A stretch of DNA of 64,000 nt from JADCRZ01 sp037718865. Lineage in GTDB: Bacteria; Bacteroidota; Bacteroidia; Chitinophagales; Chitinophagaceae. The position numbers and the translations under genes are program-made. How positions within the stretch are numbered: the stretch's first letter is position 1; every line of letters begins with the position of its first letter. Of this stretch, positions 35,987 through 46,721 are shown in pieces. Where the stretch lies: assembly GCA_037718865.1 (NCBI GenBank), contig JBBJMP010000014.1:1-64000 (forward strand). The letters run 5' to 3'. Under the pieces are notes generated by a model. It had not been told where the DNA came from. It saw only the letters and a list, made by a program, of their open reading frames with translations, and ran no database searches.

Positions 35987-36485
35987 TCACTGAATTGATT
36001 TGAGCTAAAACCTTCAGCCATCAGGAATTTCAAAGAAGAATGTATATTATCTATACTATCCCATAACTCCCTTACCTTTATTACTAATTTAGAGTTTATT
36101 TTGCAGCTGAATTTATCTCAAACTACCATTAACGATCTTATTTCTTAACCACTAAAGATTGATTTTCTATGAAAGTTAAAGCTATATTCTCCTTTTTTCA
36201 ATATTCGTTTTGTTTTTAATAACTCTTTTAGGCCTGGCTAAACTTCTTAGAAGTATTTAATACAGTGTTGAATAGTAGGCTGTTTTTTACCGAAAACTTT
36301 GTTACCGATTTCGTGAAAGGTAAACGGAAAACGCAAGATTTTTCCTGTTATCTTTTGTTTCAAGGCTCACGAGTAATTATTGTAAGTAACAACATTCATC
36401 CATCTTGCTTTAAACAAAGCATTTAAAAAACAGTACAAGGTAAAGAAACGAAAAATCAAAACAGTTCATCAAAAAAAATGCCGAT
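35987..36485. other. Intergenic region upstream of PUL 2 susC
   Basis: About 500 bp without a gene, A+T-rich, between the transposase remnant and the plus-strand susC. It must contain the PUL 2 promoter. TATCTTTTG near 36345 resembles a -7 element but has one base too many, and no clear TTTG partner is visible. No regulator gene for PUL 2 (hybrid two-component, sigma/anti-sigma or SusR) is present in the window. Confidence 0.4.
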
Positions 36486-39482
36486 ATGATAATGAAAAAA
36501 CGATTGCAACCATTTTTTGTGAGTGCCGTAACTGCTATACTATTTAGTATCAGCGTCTTCGCGCAACAATCCATCCGGGGAACATTGCGTACTGCTACAG
36601 GTGAGCCGCTTTCGGGCGCCACCATTACTCTTAAAGGCACTAACAAATCGGTTACTACCGATGAAAAAGGACAATTTACCATTGATGCCCCGATAGGTAG
36701 CGTTCTGGTGGCAAGCTACATTGGTTATGCCAACCAGGAAACTGACGTAACTAATCAATCTGAGTTAAACATTCAACTTCAGGGTTCTTTTGCACAGGAT
36801 TTACAACAGGTAGTAGTAGTAGGGTACGGTACACAACAGAAAAAGGATTTAACCGGTGCGGTGTCAGTAGTAAAACCGTCTGAGATTCAAAAAAGACAGG
36901 CCACTACTGTTGCTGAAGCATTGCAGGGTCTGGCTTCAGGCGTTTATGTCAGAGGCGGTGGCCGGCCAGGCTCGGAAGCCAGCATTCAAATCCGCGGAAT
37001 AAAAAATTTAAGCAACAGCAATCCTTTGTATGTGATTGATGGAATGATTACAACCGCTAACCGCGATTTTAATCCCAACGACATCGAGTCTATACAAATC
37101 TTGAAAGATGCTTCTGCTGCGGCTATTTACGGATCTCGGGCTGCCAATGGAGTGATTATCATCACTACTAAAAAAGGCCGTCAGGGACCCATGAAGGTTG
37201 AGTTTTCCGGCAAAGCCAGTTTACAAGTAACCCCACGCTATGAACTAGCGGACACTGAGGAGTTCTCACGCATAAATTTTATGGCTTATGATAACGCCAG
37301 TAAGCCGAGGCAAAGCCTGGATTTAAATAATAATACAGATTGGCAGGATGCGGCTTTTCAGGTAGGGAACATGCAGGATTATAACCTGAGTTTTTCCGGT
37401 GGCAGTGCCAATGGAAGTTACCTGGTATCCGGTGGGTATTTTGGAAATAAGGGTACGGTTATCAGCACCCAATTTGACCGGCTAAGTTTCCGGGTAAATA
37501 CGCAGGGTTCCAAAGGCATTTTCAGTATTGGTGAAAACCTTGCTATTACCAACTCAAAGTCCAATGAAATGTCGGGCAATCCTTACGCTGATGTAGTTCG
37601 ACTGTTACCTACTATTCCTGTTAACAATGCTGCCAATCCCGGGGGTTATGGATATGGTAATGAATCTAAAGCAAGAACTTTTGGCACTAACCCCGTAGCT
37701 ATAGCTAACCTGGAAGATAGAACCAATGAAAACTTTAGAATCAGGGGAAATTTATGGTCTGAATTAAAATTTTTTCCTTTTCTGAAATACCGGTTGAATT
37801 TAGGTTATGAAACCAGTGCTGAACATTATGACTATTTGCGCAAACAAGGGAACTGGACGTTGAACCAACCTTTTGATCCTGCCATTGCAGAAGAAAATAG
37901 AGCCCGGTGGCAATCGGGACTAGTGGAAAATACACTGAGCTTTAATAAAACCTTTGGCAACCATTCTATAAATGCAGTAGTTGGACAAACTTATCAGCGC
38001 GATGATTACTCACGAATTCATGGACGAAAGCGCAACATTATAAGAAACTCAAATGGCGAATATATCGATGTGCTGGACCAGGGAAATGAGCCGCAGACCG
38101 GTGGATTTAAACAACGGGCTGTATTGCTTTCTTACCTGGGCAGAGTAGAATACAATTTTTCTGACAAATACCTGTTCAACGCTGTATTTCGCAGGGATGG
38201 TACATCCCGGCTGAGTGCCGCTAATCAGTGGGGTAACTTTCCGTCGGTTTCAGCAGCATGGCGCATCAGTAGAGAATCGTTTTTTAATGTTCCCTGGTTA
38301 AATGATTTAAAGTTAAGAGCAAGCTATGGTACGTTGGGCAGCAGTAATATTAGTTATTGGGATTATCTGGCTACCATCAACACCTTTTCTACTATTGCTA
38401 TAGGTGCTGATCAACACATCGAGCCCGGGGCTACTGTAGTGAGATTGGTAAATAACAATTTAAAATGGGAAAGGCTAACACAAAAGAACCTTGGTTTAGA
38501 TGCTGCCTTTTTAAACAACAAACTATCGATAACTGCCGAATACTTTATTTCTGATACAAAAGATGTATTAACCGGCATGCCTATAGCCATAACTACCGGA
38601 AATGATGGTGGTAACCCTGTTGTAAATGCAGCTAGTCTTAGAAACAAAGGATTTGAATTGTCCGTTACATACCGTGAGGACAGAATGCCGTTTTCGTATT
38701 ATGCAACGGCGAATGTAACGTCACTGAACAACAAGGTACTCGAACTAGGTTATGGCAGAAACAATATCTATGTAGGTAACACGGTAACCGAAATTGGGCA
38801 ACCTATTGGTATGTGGTATGTACTGGAAACGGATGGCCTTTTCCAAAACCAGGCAGAAATTGACAATTATAAAAACAAGGAAAACAAAGTGATTCAACCT
38901 ACCGCGAAACCGGGTGACATTCGTTTTAAAGACAACAATGGTGATGGGCAAATTACCAATGCAGACAAAGCTGTTGTAGGCAGCCCCTGGTCTGATGTTG
39001 AGCTGGGATTAAACTTAGGCGCTACTTATAAGAACTTTGAGCTTACCATGAACTGGTTTGGTGCTTTCGGCGCTACCGTTTATAATGGGATGAAAAGCCT
39101 GGTTGACCGTTTTGATGATAACAGCAACTACAGAAAAGGCGTACAACCATGGACGCCGCAAAATCCAAACACGGATGTCCCCAGAGCTTTATATGCTTCT
39201 ACACTTAACGCCCGGGGTGATACCGAACGGTTTTTAGAAGATGGAAGTTTTATGCGTTTAAAATACATTGGTATTGCTTATACGCTTCCATCAGTTATCC
39301 TCAAAAGAGTAGGATTTTCAAATGCGCAGATTTCACTGTCAGGTCAAAACGTAATCACCCTGACTAAATATGAAGGTTTAGATCCTGAGTTTAATAACTC
39401 CAGCATTTACGAAAGAGGATTTGATAATTTCGCCTTCCCTAATTTAAAAGTTTACTCACTTGGGTTACAGTTGGGTTTCTAA
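36486..39482 (+). CDS. SusC/RagA-family TonB-dependent transporter (PUL 2)
   Basis: A 998-residue outer-membrane transporter. The signal peptide ends near SISVFAQ. The carboxypeptidase-like domain has IRGTLRTATGEPLSGATITLKG. The SusC signature is VVVVGYGTQQKKDLTGAVSVV, and the plug has IQILKDASAAAIYGSRAANGVIIITTK. The barrel ends YSLGLQLGF. ATGs at 36486 and 36492 both fit, the second giving the more usual MKKRLQ start. It is followed after 19 bp by its SusD partner. The neighbouring GH43 protein suggests an arabinose/xylose-containing ligand, which is an inference. Confidence 0.95.
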   Translation: MIMKKRLQPFFVSAVTAILFSISVFAQQSIRGTLRTATGEPLSGATITLKGTNKSVTTDEKGQFTIDAPIGSVLVASYIGYANQETDVTNQSELNIQLQGSFAQDLQQVVVVGYGTQQKKDLTGAVSVVKPSEIQKRQATTVAEALQGLASGVYVRGGGRPGSEASIQIRGIKNLSNSNPLYVIDGMITTANRDFNPNDIESIQILKDASAAAIYGSRAANGVIIITTKKGRQGPMKVEFSGKASLQVTPRYELADTEEFSRINFMAYDNASKPRQSLDLNNNTDWQDAAFQVGNMQDYNLSFSGGSANGSYLVSGGYFGNKGTVISTQFDRLSFRVNTQGSKGIFSIGENLAITNSKSNEMSGNPYADVVRLLPTIPVNNAANPGGYGYGNESKARTFGTNPVAIANLEDRTNENFRIRGNLWSELKFFPFLKYRLNLGYETSAEHYDYLRKQGNWTLNQPFDPAIAEENRARWQSGLVENTLSFNKTFGNHSINAVVGQTYQRDDYSRIHGRKRNIIRNSNGEYIDVLDQGNEPQTGGFKQRAVLLSYLGRVEYNFSDKYLFNAVFRRDGTSRLSAANQWGNFPSVSAAWRISRESFFNVPWLNDLKLRASYGTLGSSNISYWDYLATINTFSTIAIGADQHIEPGATVVRLVNNNLKWERLTQKNLGLDAAFLNNKLSITAEYFISDTKDVLTGMPIAITTGNDGGNPVVNAASLRNKGFELSVTYREDRMPFSYYATANVTSLNNKVLELGYGRNNIYVGNTVTEIGQPIGMWYVLETDGLFQNQAEIDNYKNKENKVIQPTAKPGDIRFKDNNGDGQITNADKAVVGSPWSDVELGLNLGATYKNFELTMNWFGAFGATVYNGMKSLVDRFDDNSNYRKGVQPWTPQNPNTDVPRALYASTLNARGDTERFLEDGSFMRLKYIGIAYTLPSVILKRVGFSNAQISLSGQNVITLTKYEGLDPEFNNSSIYERGFDNFAFPNLKVYSLGLQLGF

Positions 39483-39501
39483 TCACCATTAATTATTGAA
39501 A

Positions 39502-41037
39502 ATGAAAAAGATATTATATAAAATAACTTACTTTATCATCGCTGTTCTGGCCATTTCTTCCTGCAAGAAGGATATGTTGAACGTAGAAAATCCGAATGTA
39601 ATAACGGAAGATCAATTCTGGAAAACAGAAAGTGATGCGCAACAGGGACTTAATGCCGCTTATGCCATGTTTTATAAACCAGGTTTATGGTCCAGATGGA
39701 TTTACTTCCGGCTAGACCTTACGTCTGATGAAGGGTTTAGTAAGAGTCCCTGGACCGAATTGGCAGACTGGACACGGTTCCAATATATTAACTACAACTT
39801 TTGGGAAGGCAATGTTCAAACATGGCGCGATACGTATAAAGCCATCTTTAGAACCAACCAGGTGCTGGCCAATGTTCCGGGAATTGAGTTTACAGATGCT
39901 TCAAAAAAAGAGCAAATTTTAGGACAGGCAAAGTTCTTACGGGCTCTTCATTATTATTACGCAGCCATTATGTGGGAAAACGTTCCGCTTGTACTGGAGC
40001 CTTCAAAACCTGACGACCTGCCGACACAAAGCACACTGGCACAGGTTTGGGCACAAATTGAAAAAGACCTGACGGAATCAGCTGCGGCTCTTCCGGTACA
40101 ATGGGATGCACCCAACGTGGGAAGACCCACTAAAGGTACTGTAATGGCGTATCTGGCAAGAACATATATGCAGCAACGTAAGTGGCAGGCTGCCAAAACA
40201 ACATTGGATTATTTCTTTACCGGTGCCGGTGGAGGCAAGTATGATTTAGTAGCGAGCTATAAAGATAACTTCACGCACACGAACGAGAATAATAAAGAAT
40301 CGATTTTTGAAATCCAGTTTTCCGATGTAAATAAAGGTGGTGATGCTGATGACCCAAATGCAACCATGAGTAGTAACCGGCCGCAATTTTTCGCTCCCCG
40401 CAGCATTGGCTGGTCGGATGGTCAGGCAAGATACTGGCTTGTAAATGAATTTAAGAAAGAAAAAACAACTGACGGAAAGTTAGATCCGCGTTTACAGCAT
40501 AGCTTGTTTTATCCGGCATTGGAAGCCGACTTTGGTGATAAAACTTATGGCCGTAACTGGCAGTGGGATACTGATGAAGCCTGGTTTAGAAAATATGCCC
40601 GCGATTATTATCGTGCCAATGAAGATTACTTTGCACAAAACAATTTCAGGCTGGTACGCTTTGCCGATATATTATTATTATATGCAGAAGTACTAAATGA
40701 GTTGGGACAAACTGCCAATGCTTATCCTTATGTGGACAGAGTGCGCGCACGTGTTAATATGAAGCCTCTCGAGGTCGCTTATCCGGCCATTGGAATGGAC
40801 AAAGAAAAATTTAAAGACCGGCTGAAAATGGAAAGAGTACTTGAGCTAAGCGGGGAAAGTGTTAGATGGGCCGATTTAAAAAGATGGGGGGATTTAGAAA
40901 CCCAGGCAAAAGTAACGGAGGTAGCCCAACGCGATCCTGATTTCAACAATTTTGAAGTAGGAAAACATATCAGGCTACCCCTTCCACAAATTGAAGTACA
41001 GAACAATAAAAATCTAACACAAAGCCCCAAGTACTAA
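39502..41037 (+). CDS. SusD/RagB-family outer-membrane glycan-binding lipoprotein (PUL 2)
   Basis: A 511-residue SusD homologue. The frame can be read from a TTG at 39496, but the ATG at 39502 gives MKKILYKITYF with a lipoprotein signal ending LAISSCKKDML. SusD features include QGLNAAYAMFYKP, KFLRALHYYYAAIMWENVPLVLE, RLVRFADILLLYAEVLNELG, RARVNMKPLEV and ERVLELSGESVRWADLKRWGD. It forms the surface lid of the SusC transporter encoded just upstream and binds incoming oligosaccharides. Confidence 0.95.
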   Translation: MKKILYKITYFIIAVLAISSCKKDMLNVENPNVITEDQFWKTESDAQQGLNAAYAMFYKPGLWSRWIYFRLDLTSDEGFSKSPWTELADWTRFQYINYNFWEGNVQTWRDTYKAIFRTNQVLANVPGIEFTDASKKEQILGQAKFLRALHYYYAAIMWENVPLVLEPSKPDDLPTQSTLAQVWAQIEKDLTESAAALPVQWDAPNVGRPTKGTVMAYLARTYMQQRKWQAAKTTLDYFFTGAGGGKYDLVASYKDNFTHTNENNKESIFEIQFSDVNKGGDADDPNATMSSNRPQFFAPRSIGWSDGQARYWLVNEFKKEKTTDGKLDPRLQHSLFYPALEADFGDKTYGRNWQWDTDEAWFRKYARDYYRANEDYFAQNNFRLVRFADILLLYAEVLNELGQTANAYPYVDRVRARVNMKPLEVAYPAIGMDKEKFKDRLKMERVLELSGESVRWADLKRWGDLETQAKVTEVAQRDPDFNNFEVGKHIRLPLPQIEVQNNKNLTQSPKY

Positions 41038-41112
41038 AAATTTAAGGGAGTAGTATGGAAATGAACAGTGAGAAAAACAGTTGCTTAAACTTTTTTAAAA
41101 TCATGTAAAATC

Positions 41113-43947
41113 ATGTATGAGCAACAGCGTAAACTTTTTCAAATTTCTTTATTTTTAAGTGGATTCGTTTTATTTACATTTATCACGTGCTACGGTCAAT
41201 ATAGTGCTAACCTCAACAACCCGGTTTTACCAGGTGTAGCCGATGCCGGAGTGATTAAATTTAATGGTGAGTATTATATTGGAGGTGTTTTCACAAACGG
41301 CAGTTTTTACGTTTCAAAAGACTTGGTGAAGTGGGAAGGACCTGTTCATGTGTTTTCCATGGACAATGAGTGGACAGAAGGTTCATCGGCTGATGACAGT
41401 CAGATTCATGCCAATGACATCAATTACATTAATGGAACCTTTCATCAGTTTTGGTCGGTAAATTATTGGGGAAAAGACAGAAACGCCGTGCACATTGGCC
41501 ATGCTACTTCCACCAGCATTTTGGGGCCTTACAAAGAGCCGGTAAAAGATACCTGGGTAGACAATCGCATAGATCCGGAATTGTTTGTAAACGATGATGG
41601 AAAGCTGTATCTGTACATGGTAAAGTTTACCGATGGTAATACCATTTGGGCAAGGCCAATGAAAGATCCGTGGACTTTTTCCGGTGAGCCAACCTACTTA
41701 TTTTCTTCATTGCCTAATACCTGGGAAACATTGGATAACAGAGTTGAGGAAGGTCCCTGGGTAGTAAAATACAGAGGAAAATATTACTTGATGTACAATG
41801 CCAATCATACCTCAACCAGTTGGGGCAATTATGCATTAGGCGTAGCCGAAGCCGATTCCCCCCTGGGCTTCAATCATGGGAACAAGTATCCGTACCCGCT
41901 AGTGGAATCGAACCAGATTGCGTTAGAAGCTTCGGCTGTTGATGTATTGAAGTATGGAGGCAAAGAGAATGGTATTTTTCAATATACTTTCACCCAACCG
42001 GAGGAGAACTGGACAAATGTAAATTTTAATGCGCTTGATTGGCAAAAAGGAAAGGGAGGCTTTGGCTCTATGGTACTAAAAAACTCCACCACCCGAAAAA
42101 TAGGTAGTACCTGGAATTCACCACAAATTTGGCTGCGGCGTTCTTTTAACATTGACAACAAAAGTAGGGGTAATTTAATGCTTCGTATAAATCATGATGG
42201 TGATACAAGAGTATTTTTAAATGGGCAACTTATTTACGAGAAGACTGAGAGAATGTACACTGCCTGGAATTTTGATGAAAAGGCAACCGCGCTATTAAAA
42301 GATGGAGACAATATTTTAGCTATTAAAAGCACTGCCGGTAGCCATTCCCATTACTTGGATGTTTCGCTATTTGACATGAAAAATGAAAAAGGCGATGATA
42401 TTTTATTCTCTCCCGGGCAGCCCAACATACTACATGGCCCGAACGGTTTTGAATGGTGGCTGATTTATATGGCCAATAAAAACAGCGACAGACGAGGGCA
42501 GTATATAAACCGGGTACACTTTTTTGATAAGCGAATGTTTGTAGATGGTGTTACCAGCACTAAAACACCAGGCTACCATCCGGCACCGGCAACTCCTACC
42601 TTTAGCGATTTATTTAAAGAAGATGAATGGCAAACCCGGTGGAATATTAACAGTGGCGCCTGGACAATAAATAATAAAGAGTTTGTTCAAACAGGCACCA
42701 ACACTGCAAAAGCATTTATAAAAAGTTTGCCGGCCGCGCATTATCTGTTTCAATCAGGCATAAAGATGATAGACACAGCCGTTACAAAAGGAGGTGTTAT
42801 AGCATGGTGGAAGGATGAAAACAATTGGGTTAGAATATTTTTGAATCCAAAAAGCAAAACCTGGTCTTATGCAATGGCCGAAAAAGGCAAACAAAGATCT
42901 TCCTCTTTTCCTTTACCAAAAGATTTTAAATTTAATGTTTATCATACACTTTCTGTATATAAAAACGGCTCCAGTTTTAGCATTAAAATTGATGATCTGC
43001 CAGCTCCGGTAAGCCCGGATATCAAAACAAATTTTGCCGGAAAAGGCTTGCCAGGATTGTATACCGAAGGGGGCAGAGCTGCTTTTGACGGCATACTGTA
43101 TACAATAGGTTGGGATGAGTATGATACAACGATAGGAGGATGGAACTCGGTTACAACCGAAAACAATACCGCTCATTTGAAAGTAACGACCCAGGGTATA
43201 ACCTTATCTGCTAAAGGGAGTGAAAATATGGTTTTTAAAGGTGATGATTTAGCCACTTATGAATTTAGCACACAGCTTACGATTGAAGATAAAGATGGCA
43301 GTGCAGGAATCTATCCTGTTTTTATCGACAGAAACAATTACCTGAAAGCCATTTTTGATTTCAGTAAGCAAAGCTTAATTATTTCCGGCAAAAAGGAAGG
43401 CAAAGAAGTAGTGGCTAAAGAAATTTCATTGGAGGGCAATAAAGATTACCATGCCGACATGAAGTACACCGATTTTTTCGAAAAGCATTTTACGCTGCAT
43501 ACGCCTACTTCCATCAATGCCGTTAGGCTAAGTAAAACACCGCATGCAATGCCGGATACGGCTATAGAAGACATTTATAAAAAGATGACTTTGTATTATA
43601 AACGTCATGATAAATGGTACCCAATAAAAAAGTATAAAGAAGAGGCTTCAACACACCCCGGTTTTGAGCAGATCTCCTTTCAACCGGTGGAAGCAGAAGC
43701 GCTAAAATTTGTAAACAAAACGCCGGATGATCGAAACTTTTACATCAATAAAATATGGGTAACGGAGTTGTTCAGGCAGTCGTATAACATCAGAATCGCC
43801 AGGTTGAAAGATAACATCATTTTTATAGTGGATGGTAAGGAAGTGCTGAATATAAAAAATGATTTCCCTCCATCTAAAGTTGGACTAGTAACTAAAAAAG
43901 GAGAATCTCATTTTAATGGCATTACCTTATTTCATTTATCTCAATAA
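41113..43947 (+). CDS. Multidomain GH43-type glycosidase with inserted beta-sandwich and two LamG-like domains
   Basis: A 944-residue secreted protein (signal peptide ~1-28, ending CYGQ). The five-bladed GH43 propeller starts at residue ~35 with candidate catalytic residues D44 (VADAG), D154 (RIDPELF) and E213 (VEEGPW). The fold is interrupted at ~285-425 by a galactose-binding-like beta-sandwich (LRINHDGDTRVFLNGQLIYEK, GDNILAIKSTAGSHSHYLDVSL), after which a propeller blade resumes (HGPNGFEWWLIYMANK). The C-terminal ~440 residues hold two concanavalin-like (DUF1080/LamG type) domains, each starting with a WNI/WNS...V segment. It should release arabinose or xylose units. The gene follows susD in PUL 2. 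Confidence 0.8.
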   Translation: MYEQQRKLFQISLFLSGFVLFTFITCYGQYSANLNNPVLPGVADAGVIKFNGEYYIGGVFTNGSFYVSKDLVKWEGPVHVFSMDNEWTEGSSADDSQIHANDINYINGTFHQFWSVNYWGKDRNAVHIGHATSTSILGPYKEPVKDTWVDNRIDPELFVNDDGKLYLYMVKFTDGNTIWARPMKDPWTFSGEPTYLFSSLPNTWETLDNRVEEGPWVVKYRGKYYLMYNANHTSTSWGNYALGVAEADSPLGFNHGNKYPYPLVESNQIALEASAVDVLKYGGKENGIFQYTFTQPEENWTNVNFNALDWQKGKGGFGSMVLKNSTTRKIGSTWNSPQIWLRRSFNIDNKSRGNLMLRINHDGDTRVFLNGQLIYEKTERMYTAWNFDEKATALLKDGDNILAIKSTAGSHSHYLDVSLFDMKNEKGDDILFSPGQPNILHGPNGFEWWLIYMANKNSDRRGQYINRVHFFDKRMFVDGVTSTKTPGYHPAPATPTFSDLFKEDEWQTRWNINSGAWTINNKEFVQTGTNTAKAFIKSLPAAHYLFQSGIKMIDTAVTKGGVIAWWKDENNWVRIFLNPKSKTWSYAMAEKGKQRSSSFPLPKDFKFNVYHTLSVYKNGSSFSIKIDDLPAPVSPDIKTNFAGKGLPGLYTEGGRAAFDGILYTIGWDEYDTTIGGWNSVTTENNTAHLKVTTQGITLSAKGSENMVFKGDDLATYEFSTQLTIEDKDGSAGIYPVFIDRNNYLKAIFDFSKQSLIISGKKEGKEVVAKEISLEGNKDYHADMKYTDFFEKHFTLHTPTSINAVRLSKTPHAMPDTAIEDIYKKMTLYYKRHDKWYPIKKYKEEASTHPGFEQISFQPVEAEALKFVNKTPDDRNFYINKIWVTELFRQSYNIRIARLKDNIIFIVDGKEVLNIKNDFPPSKVGLVTKKGESHFNGITLFHLSQ

Positions 43948-44059
43948 TGGGCGAGCGTTGTAAGGCTTATAAAAATTTTTGTGTAATATATAAGGCGCTT
44001 ATTTCTTCTGCAGCACAATTAAGAAAATAAAATGAAGGTCAATTTCCAAAATATATGAT

Positions 44060-44974
44060 ATGCCCGTATTAGTAATAGAAGCCCGTAAAACCTCTTTGGG
44101 CACCGGATTGGAAGTAAGAAGGATCCTTCCTTTTCGCCTGCGAAAGATGGTAGGCCCGTTCATCTTTATGGACCATGCGGGCCCAGTAAGTTTACAACCT
44201 TCTATAACATCTTCGATGGATGTGCTGCCTCATCCGCATATCGGATTGTCAACCGTCAGTTATTTATTTGGCGGGCAGGTTACCCATCGCGATAGCCTTG
44301 GAGTGCAACAGGTTATTCGTCCCGGTGAAGTAAACTGGATGACAGCCGGAAGCGGTATTGCTCATTCTGAACGGTTCGAGGAGCCTGATGCACTGGCAGG
44401 AGGAACGTTGGAAATGATACAGACCTGGGTGGCGTTGCCTGAAAAAGATGAAGAGTCTTCACCCTCTTTTAATAACTATCAACCAGAAGCCCTGCCCATA
44501 TTTACGGATCAGGGTATATGGATGCGATTGATTGCAGGAAATGCATATGGTCTTAAAAATGACGTAAAAACCCACTCGCCTTTATTTTATTTGCATGTAA
44601 ACCTAGAAAAGGGCACGCGGTTAGGACTGCCACAAGAACATCCGGAACGAGGCATTTACGTAGCAAAAGGCAGCATCGATGTTTCAGGAAGAACCTACAC
44701 TGCGGGACAAATGCTGGTATTTGGAAAAGGGGAAAACCCTGTGATGGTTGCCGGAGAAGCTACAACACTGATGCTATTGGGAGGCGAACCCTTGGGAGAA
44801 CGATTTATCTGGTGGAATTTTGTTTCTTCCAGGAGAGAACGGATTGAACAGGCGAAAAGGGACTGGAAGGAGGGGAGGATTGAATTACCTCCCACCGACA
44901 ACCAGGAATTTATTCCGCTTCCCGAAGACCGTTCCAGACCTAGCGCCAGCCCTCCACCTGAACCGCTTTCATAA
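44060..44974 (+). CDS. Pirin family protein (cupin)
   Basis: A 304-residue bicupin. The N-terminal cupin carries the pirin metal-site pattern: MDHAGPV, HPHIGLSTVSYLF (two His), THRDSLG (His) and HSERFEEPD (His/Glu). The C-terminal cupin is degenerate (PEALPIF to LLGGEPLGERFIWWNFVSS), as usual in the family. Members act as quercetin dioxygenases or redox-sensing iron proteins, and the role here is unknown. It is a stand-alone plus-strand gene in a 112-bp / 219-bp gap setting within PUL 2. No polysaccharide link is evident. Confidence 0.88.
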   Translation: MPVLVIEARKTSLGTGLEVRRILPFRLRKMVGPFIFMDHAGPVSLQPSITSSMDVLPHPHIGLSTVSYLFGGQVTHRDSLGVQQVIRPGEVNWMTAGSGIAHSERFEEPDALAGGTLEMIQTWVALPEKDEESSPSFNNYQPEALPIFTDQGIWMRLIAGNAYGLKNDVKTHSPLFYLHVNLEKGTRLGLPQEHPERGIYVAKGSIDVSGRTYTAGQMLVFGKGENPVMVAGEATTLMLLGGEPLGERFIWWNFVSSRRERIEQAKRDWKEGRIELPPTDNQEFIPLPEDRSRPSASPPPEPLS

Positions 44975-45193
44975 TAGAGTCTAGAGGCTTTAATTAGTAA
45001 TCACATTAAAAGTAAGAAAAGAAGCAATACGCTTTTCGTTTATTTGAGATTGCATAGCCAGGGATAGACTCTCCTCAAATGGGGCGGTTATGAGCTCCTT
45101 ATGCAGGCTTAAAAAATCTTTTACAAACTGCTTACTGTTTTTGCTATTTATCATATCTTTTATCCCGGATAACCAAACCAAAACAACCTGCCA

Positions 45194-46672
45194 ATGCCAC
45201 CGACTGCAGATAAAAGTGCTGCCCCTACCGTCGAATATTTTTTGGAAGACGCACGGGTGAAGGCCTGCCTTCAGCTGCTAGACGACAAATTCAGAAAAGA
45301 TGGAAATAATAGTCTTGTCGTCTCGGATGTGTTGGATAAGCACGGGCACCAATACGTAAACCTGGTACAGAAAGGAGGCGGGGTGCTAGGCATAGCGCTG
45401 GCCGGCTATACTTATGTTCTGGAATATATGGGCATTCGCTTTCTGCGGTTGGCCGGTACCAGCGCCGGTGCCATCAATACGGCCCTGATAGCCGTTATTG
45501 GAAATAAAGAGGAACCTAAATCTAAAAAGGTATTAGAATACATGTGCGGCCTAAAATTTTTTAGTCTTGTCGACGGTCATCCCACTGCCAGATGGATCAT
45601 CAAACACTTCATTACAGACAAGCATTTTTCGGCCAGGATACAAAAATGGCTAATCGGAATTGTCGCCGTCCTGGCATTGCTCCTGGTATCGGACTTTATT
45701 TTTTTGGGTCTGCAGGCAAAGTTTGAACATCCCTGGTCGAAGATTACCCGTATCAGCTTTGTGCTTACGGGCTTTTTTCTACTGTTCATTGCCATCATCG
45801 TTGTTTATTTTGCCACGCTGATGAAGCGGCTGAAGGAATCGGGCTATGGCATCAACCCCGGCGATTTCTTTTACACCTGGATTAAAGACAGGCTTCATGA
45901 CAACGGAATAACTACGGTGAGCAGCCTGATTAAGAAAGCTGAAGAAGTTCCTGAGTTTCAGCTGCGCCCGGGTGTTAAACATCCGGAAGGGCTAAGTGGA
46001 TTAAAGGGAGACGTAACATTTATCACTTCGGAAGTAGTGACACAGAACAAGGTCCAGTTTCCTAAAATGTGCCATCTTTTCAGGCACCCCAATGAGATAA
46101 ATGAACTGCAGCCGGCCGGCTTTATCCGGGCATCGATGGCTATCCCTATCTTTTTTGAATCCTATTACATTAACGATATTCCCTGTAAAACAGATGAAAT
46201 GAAAAAAGCATGGACAGATGAATTTAATGAATCAGATCCGCCGCAAACCGCACGCTTCGTTGATGGCGGTATCCTGTCCAACTTCCCCGTTGACATATTT
46301 TACAGGCCCGAAATATCAATACCGCGAATGCCGGTTTTTGGTATTGACCTCGACGACACTGAGCCGAGAGACCAAAAAAAGCACGCCGTGAATTGGAGTT
46401 TATTTGGTTATTTTGGCCGCCTGTTCAACACCGTCCGGTTTTATTACGACAAAGATTTTCTGTTGAAAAATAAAATGTTTAACAGGGGGATTGGCAAAGT
46501 ACCTCTACCTCCTTCTCAATTCAACTGGCTTAATTTTTTTGTAGAGAAACCGGAAATGAAAGACATGTTTATCATTGGCGTGGAGCAGGCCACCAAGTTT
46601 CTGATTGATTTTGACTGGAAGGAATATAAGAAAGACCGGAAGCAATTTCATCATCAATTGCTGAACAGGTAG
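45194..46672 (+). CDS. Membrane-associated patatin-like phospholipase
   Basis: A 492-residue patatin. The oxyanion-hole motif is KGGGVLGIALAG (~67-78), the nucleophile elbow GTSAGAIN (~97-104, catalytic Ser ~99), and the catalytic Asp lies in FVDGGILSNFP (~354). Unlike simple patatins it has two hydrophobic helices inserted between the catalytic parts (~158-178, WLIGIVAVLALLLVSDFIFLGL; ~190-213, ISFVLTGFFLLFIAIIVVYFATL), so it should sit in a membrane. It would release fatty acids from phospholipids. The next gene, 49 bp downstream, encodes a five-helix membrane protein, and the two look like a functional pair. There is no clear link to sugar uptake. Confidence 0.85.
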   Translation: MPPTADKSAAPTVEYFLEDARVKACLQLLDDKFRKDGNNSLVVSDVLDKHGHQYVNLVQKGGGVLGIALAGYTYVLEYMGIRFLRLAGTSAGAINTALIAVIGNKEEPKSKKVLEYMCGLKFFSLVDGHPTARWIIKHFITDKHFSARIQKWLIGIVAVLALLLVSDFIFLGLQAKFEHPWSKITRISFVLTGFFLLFIAIIVVYFATLMKRLKESGYGINPGDFFYTWIKDRLHDNGITTVSSLIKKAEEVPEFQLRPGVKHPEGLSGLKGDVTFITSEVVTQNKVQFPKMCHLFRHPNEINELQPAGFIRASMAIPIFFESYYINDIPCKTDEMKKAWTDEFNESDPPQTARFVDGGILSNFPVDIFYRPEISIPRMPVFGIDLDDTEPRDQKKHAVNWSLFGYFGRLFNTVRFYYDKDFLLKNKMFNRGIGKVPLPPSQFNWLNFFVEKPEMKDMFIIGVEQATKFLIDFDWKEYKKDRKQFHHQLLNR

Positions 46673-46721
46673 TTAAAAATACAAACAGCCATTTTCATAG
46701 CGCTAACCTCAAACCAATATA

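Noticed and set aside
44990..45181. 63-codon minus-strand ORF between pirin and patatin genes
   Set aside because: No recognisable motif, weak composition, and it overlaps the likely promoter region of the patatin gene.
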